A stretch of 7,311 bases of DNA from an uncultured bacterium (GTDB lineage: Bacteria > Desulfobacterota > Desulfovibrionia > Desulfovibrionales > Desulfovibrionaceae): positions 1-7,311 of the forward strand of contig CAJMRA010000115.1 of assembly GCA_905215675.1 (NCBI GenBank), written 5' to 3'. The notes beneath the pieces are model-generated. The model was given only the letters and a program-made list of their open reading frames with translations, did not search any database and had not been told where the DNA came from. Below are positions 5,677-7,311 of the stretch, one piece after another. Within the stretch, counting starts at the first letter, position 1, and every line of letters starts with the position of its first letter. A program made the translations under genes and the position numbers.

Positions 5677-6045
5677 ATGATTCAGGTAGAATCGACGCTT
5701 CAGGTGGCCGACAACTCCGGCGCCAAAAAGGTGGCCTGCATCAAGGTGCTCGGCGGTTCGCACCGTCGTTACGCCTCCGTGGGCGACGTGATCGTGGTCT
5801 CCGTCAAGGAAGCCATGCCCCACAGCAAGGTGAAGAAGGGCGACGTGATGAAGGCCGTCATCGTGCGCACCGCCAAGGAAGTGCGCCGCATGGACGGCAG
5901 CTACATCAAGTTCGACGGCAACGCGGCCGTGCTGCTCTCCAATCAGGGCGAACCGGTGGGGACCCGTATCTTCGGCCCCGTGGCCCGCGAACTGCGCGCC
6001 CAGAACTTCATGAAGATCATTTCCCTTGCGCCGGAAGTGCTGTAG
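5677..6045 (+). CDS. rplN: 50S ribosomal protein L14
   Basis: L14 lies at the subunit interface, forms bridges to 16S rRNA, and is the docking site for the silencing factor RsfS. The 122 residues equal the usual length. MIQVESTLQVADNSGAKKVACIKVLGGSHRRYASVGDVIVVSVKEA at the start and GTRIFGPVARELRAQNFMKIISLAPEVL at the end are family signatures. In E. coli this gene begins a separate spc operon with its own promoter. Here only 9 nt separate it from rpsQ, and I see no promoter in that gap. TAGGGTGA overlapping the rpsQ stop is the ribosome binding site. Confidence 0.98.
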   Translation: MIQVESTLQVADNSGAKKVACIKVLGGSHRRYASVGDVIVVSVKEAMPHSKVKKGDVMKAVIVRTAKEVRRMDGSYIKFDGNAAVLLSNQGEPVGTRIFGPVARELRAQNFMKIISLAPEVL

Positions 6046-6054
6046 GAGCAAGAC

Positions 6055-6387
6055 ATGAAATCGTACCGCATCCGCAAGGACGACATTGTCAAGATTATCG
6101 CCGGCAAGGACAAGGGCAAGGAAGGCAAGGTGCTGAAGATCCTTCGCAAGAAGGATCGCGTGCTGGTGGAAAACGCCAACAAGGTGAAGCGCCACATGCG
6201 CCCCAACCCCTATGCCCAGCAGCCCGGCGGCATCATCGAAAAGGAAATGCCGCTGCACGTGTCCAACGTGATGCTGATCTGCCCGCTGTGCCACAAGCCC
6301 ACCCGCGTGGGGTATACCTACGTGGAAGCCGAAGGCAAGCAGAAGAAAGTGCGCGTCTGCAAAGAATGCAAAGAAGTCATGGACTAA
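6055..6387 (+). CDS. rplX: 50S ribosomal protein L24, zinc-ribbon (C+) form
   Basis: L24 starts large-subunit folding by binding 23S rRNA domain I and sits near the exit tunnel. The N-terminal KOW motif is seen as DIVKIIAGKDKGKEGKVLKIL (10-30), followed by VENANKVKRHMRPNP. Unlike E. coli L24, the C-terminal part carries two CxxC pairs, C76/C79 (CPLC) and C102/C105 (CKEC), spaced as in a zinc ribbon. The 110 residues fit the family. AGGAG at 6044-6048, overlapping the rplN stop, is a strong ribosome binding site. Zinc binding is inferred from the cysteines. It shares this trait with S14 at the end of the operon. Confidence 0.97.
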   Translation: MKSYRIRKDDIVKIIAGKDKGKEGKVLKILRKKDRVLVENANKVKRHMRPNPYAQQPGGIIEKEMPLHVSNVMLICPLCHKPTRVGYTYVEAEGKQKKVRVCKECKEVMD

Positions 6388-6396
6388 GGTGAAGCA

Positions 6397-6936
6397 ATGA
6401 CCCGCCTTGAAAAAATATATCGAGAGAAAGTGGCTCCGGTATTGCAAAAGGAGTTCAATTACACCTCCTCCATGCAGCTTCCCGGAATTGAGAAGATCTC
6501 TCTGAACATCGGCCTCGGCGCCGCCAGCCAGAACAACAAGCTCATGGAAGAAGCCGTGGCCGAACTGACGGCCATCGCCGGACAGAAGGCCGTGGTGACG
6601 CGCGCCAAGAAGTCCATCGCTTCCTTCAAGGTGCGTGAAGGCATGCCCATCGGCGCCCGCGTGACCCTGCGCAAGGATCGCATGTGGGACTTCCTGGACA
6701 AGTTGATGAACTTTGCCCTGCCCCGCGTGCGCGACTTCCGCGGCATCCCGGATCGCGGCTTCGACGGTCGCGGCAACTTCACCCTGGGCATCAAGGAACA
6801 CACCATCTTCCCCGAACTGGAAGTGGATCGTGTGGAAAATCCCAAGGGTATGAACATCACCATCGTTACCTCGGCCACCACGGACAAGGAAGGCAAGTTC
6901 CTTCTGGACCAGCTGGGCATGCCGTTCCGCAAGTAA
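6397..6936 (+). CDS. rplE: 50S ribosomal protein L5
   Basis: L5 binds 5S rRNA with L18 and places the central protuberance, where it touches the P-site tRNA. The 179 residues equal the family length. MTRLEKIYREKVAPVLQKEFNY, PGIEKISLNIGLG, GQKAVVTRAKKSIASFKVREGMPIGARVTLR, FRGIPDRGFDGRGNFTLGIKEHTIFPE and the end LLDQLGMPFRK are all conserved. TAAGGTGA (6385-6392), overlapping the rplX stop, is the ribosome binding site. The first 20 codons are more A/T-rich than the rest of the operon, which may keep the start region open for initiation. No defects are visible. Confidence 0.98.
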   Translation: MTRLEKIYREKVAPVLQKEFNYTSSMQLPGIEKISLNIGLGAASQNNKLMEEAVAELTAIAGQKAVVTRAKKSIASFKVREGMPIGARVTLRKDRMWDFLDKLMNFALPRVRDFRGIPDRGFDGRGNFTLGIKEHTIFPELEVDRVENPKGMNITIVTSATTDKEGKFLLDQLGMPFRK

Positions 6937-6946
6937 GGAGTAAATC

Positions 6947-7132
6947 ATGTCCCGTACTTCGCTGGAAGTGAAAGCCAAGCGCAAGCCCAAATTCAGCGCC
7001 CGCGCCTATAACCGTTGCCCCATTTGCGGTCGTCCCCGCGCCTTCATGCGCCAGTTCGGCATCTGCCGTATCTGCTTCCGCAACATGGCGCTGCGCGGCG
7101 AGCTGCCGGGCGTGCGCAAGTCGAGCTGGTAA
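6947..7132 (+). CDS. rpsN: 30S ribosomal protein S14, zinc-binding type Z
   Basis: S14 is a late-assembly protein in the head of the small subunit, near S3 and S10. At 61 residues this is the short, zinc-binding type, not the 101-residue type of E. coli. The zinc knuckle is C24/C27 (CPIC) and C40/C43 (CRIC), within the signature RCPICGRPRAFMRQFGICRICFRNMALRGELPGVRKSSW. TAAGGAG at 6934-6940, overlapping the rplE stop, lies six bases before the ATG and is the best ribosome binding site of the set. It is the last gene of this run: a strong terminator follows after 31 nt, where most bacteria continue with rpsH. Confidence 0.98.
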   Translation: MSRTSLEVKAKRKPKFSARAYNRCPICGRPRAFMRQFGICRICFRNMALRGELPGVRKSSW

Positions 7133-7140
7133 CCGCTTCG

Positions 7141-7190
7141 GGCGGACAAGCTCTCCGCTTTTGAAAGCGACGACGGATAATGTGTCCGCC
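7141..7190 (+). promoter_or_regulatory. Possible antiterminator pairing upstream of the terminator
   Basis: GGCGGACA (7141-7148) is perfectly complementary to TGTCCGCC (7183-7190). The latter forms the loop-proximal part of the terminator's 3' arm, so the two foldings exclude each other. Within the enclosed stretch CGCTT (7156-7160) can pair with AAGCG (7165-7169), which would also occupy the terminator's 5' arm. GCGGA (7142-7146) can instead pair with TCCGC (7154-7158), which would free the terminator. The arrangement resembles an attenuator, but no ligand or regulator can be named, and the terminator stem is longer than its rival. Confidence 0.4.
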
Positions 7191-7202
7191 GTCGCTTTTT
7201 TT
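7164..7202 (+). terminator. Strong intrinsic terminator after rpsN
   Basis: A 14-base 5' arm (7164-7177, starting AAAGCGACG) faces a 14-base 3' arm (7185-7198, ending GTCGCTTT) with 13 pairs and one A-C mismatch (7173/7189). The loop is TAATGTG. The arm runs straight into T7 (7196-7202). The base of the stem is A-T, as usual for intrinsic terminators. It acts rightward only; read leftward there is no T-run beyond the stem. It would end the S10-spc transcript 31 nt after rpsN. Confidence 0.88.
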
Positions 7203-7311
7203 GTCTCCGACAGCCCGCCTCAAAGGTGAAACGCTCTAATCATGACGTGCCGCCGAGGGACGACGATGCGGGCCTTGTCCCGCGCGTTTCCGTTCCCCGT
7301 CATCCTCCTGA
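7203..7311. other. Short downstream stretch without a recognisable gene
   Basis: No start of rpsH or any other ribosomal protein is seen. A weak 5-bp hairpin lies at 7268-7283 (GCGGG with CCCGC). On the minus strand two frames are open from the window edge, one ending at a stop at 7220-7222 and one near 7249. Either could be the tail of a leftward gene outside the window, but there are too few codons to judge. A rightward frame from ATG at 7241 stays open to the edge and looks like no known protein. Confidence 0.4.

Noticed and set aside
5665..5677. Separate spc promoter before rplN, as in E. coli
   Set aside because: The rpsQ-rplN gap is 9 nt and the upstream coding sequence shows no convincing -35/-10 pair.
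735..7132. Novel defence or mobile system within the gene run
   Set aside because: All fifteen genes are confidently identified ribosomal proteins in canonical order with gaps of at most 12 nt, leaving no room for additional genes.

Overview
The window carries one uninterrupted rightward run of fifteen ribosomal protein genes (735-7132), in the order rpsJ, rplC, rplD, rplW, rplB, rpsS, rplV, rpsC, rplP, rpmC, rpsQ, rplN, rplX, rplE, rpsN. This is the whole S10 operon joined without a gap to the first four genes of the spc operon. All genes are full length. Spacing runs from a 1-nt overlap to 12 nt, and most ribosome binding sites overlap or directly follow the preceding stop codon. The layout points to one polycistronic, translationally coupled mRNA encoding components of both ribosomal subunits.

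The organism looks like a GC-rich bacterium of the Desulfovibrio / Bilophila type (Desulfobacterota). This is inferred from the style of L3 (MAEKMGILGRKLGMTRIF), L29 (RFKHATAQLEKT) and L2 (DHPLGGGEGRSSGGRHP), from the Cys4 forms of L24 and S14, and from the fused S10-spc order. No database search was possible, so the placement is tentative.

Region by region: 1-734 holds no convincing gene. It is rich in GC inverted repeats: tandem hairpins at 187-268, a long stem structure at 352-397, hairpins at 445-569, and a compact set at 620-717 that ends just before the rpsJ ribosome binding site. I read it as promoter DNA plus a long structured 5' leader, possibly a ribosomal protein autoregulatory leader, although a separate small RNA is not excluded. 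The genes follow at 735-7132. A strong intrinsic terminator at 7164-7202 lies 31 nt after rpsN, and its arms have competing pairing partners, as in an attenuator. The last 110 bases hold no recognisable gene.

The two least ordinary points are the structured leader before rpsJ and the terminator-attenuator after rpsN. The second sits where rpsH, rplF, rplR, rpsE, rpmD, rplO and secY would normally continue. No mobile element, CRISPR array, tRNA, rRNA or unknown protein system is visible. The protein-coding content is conserved housekeeping.
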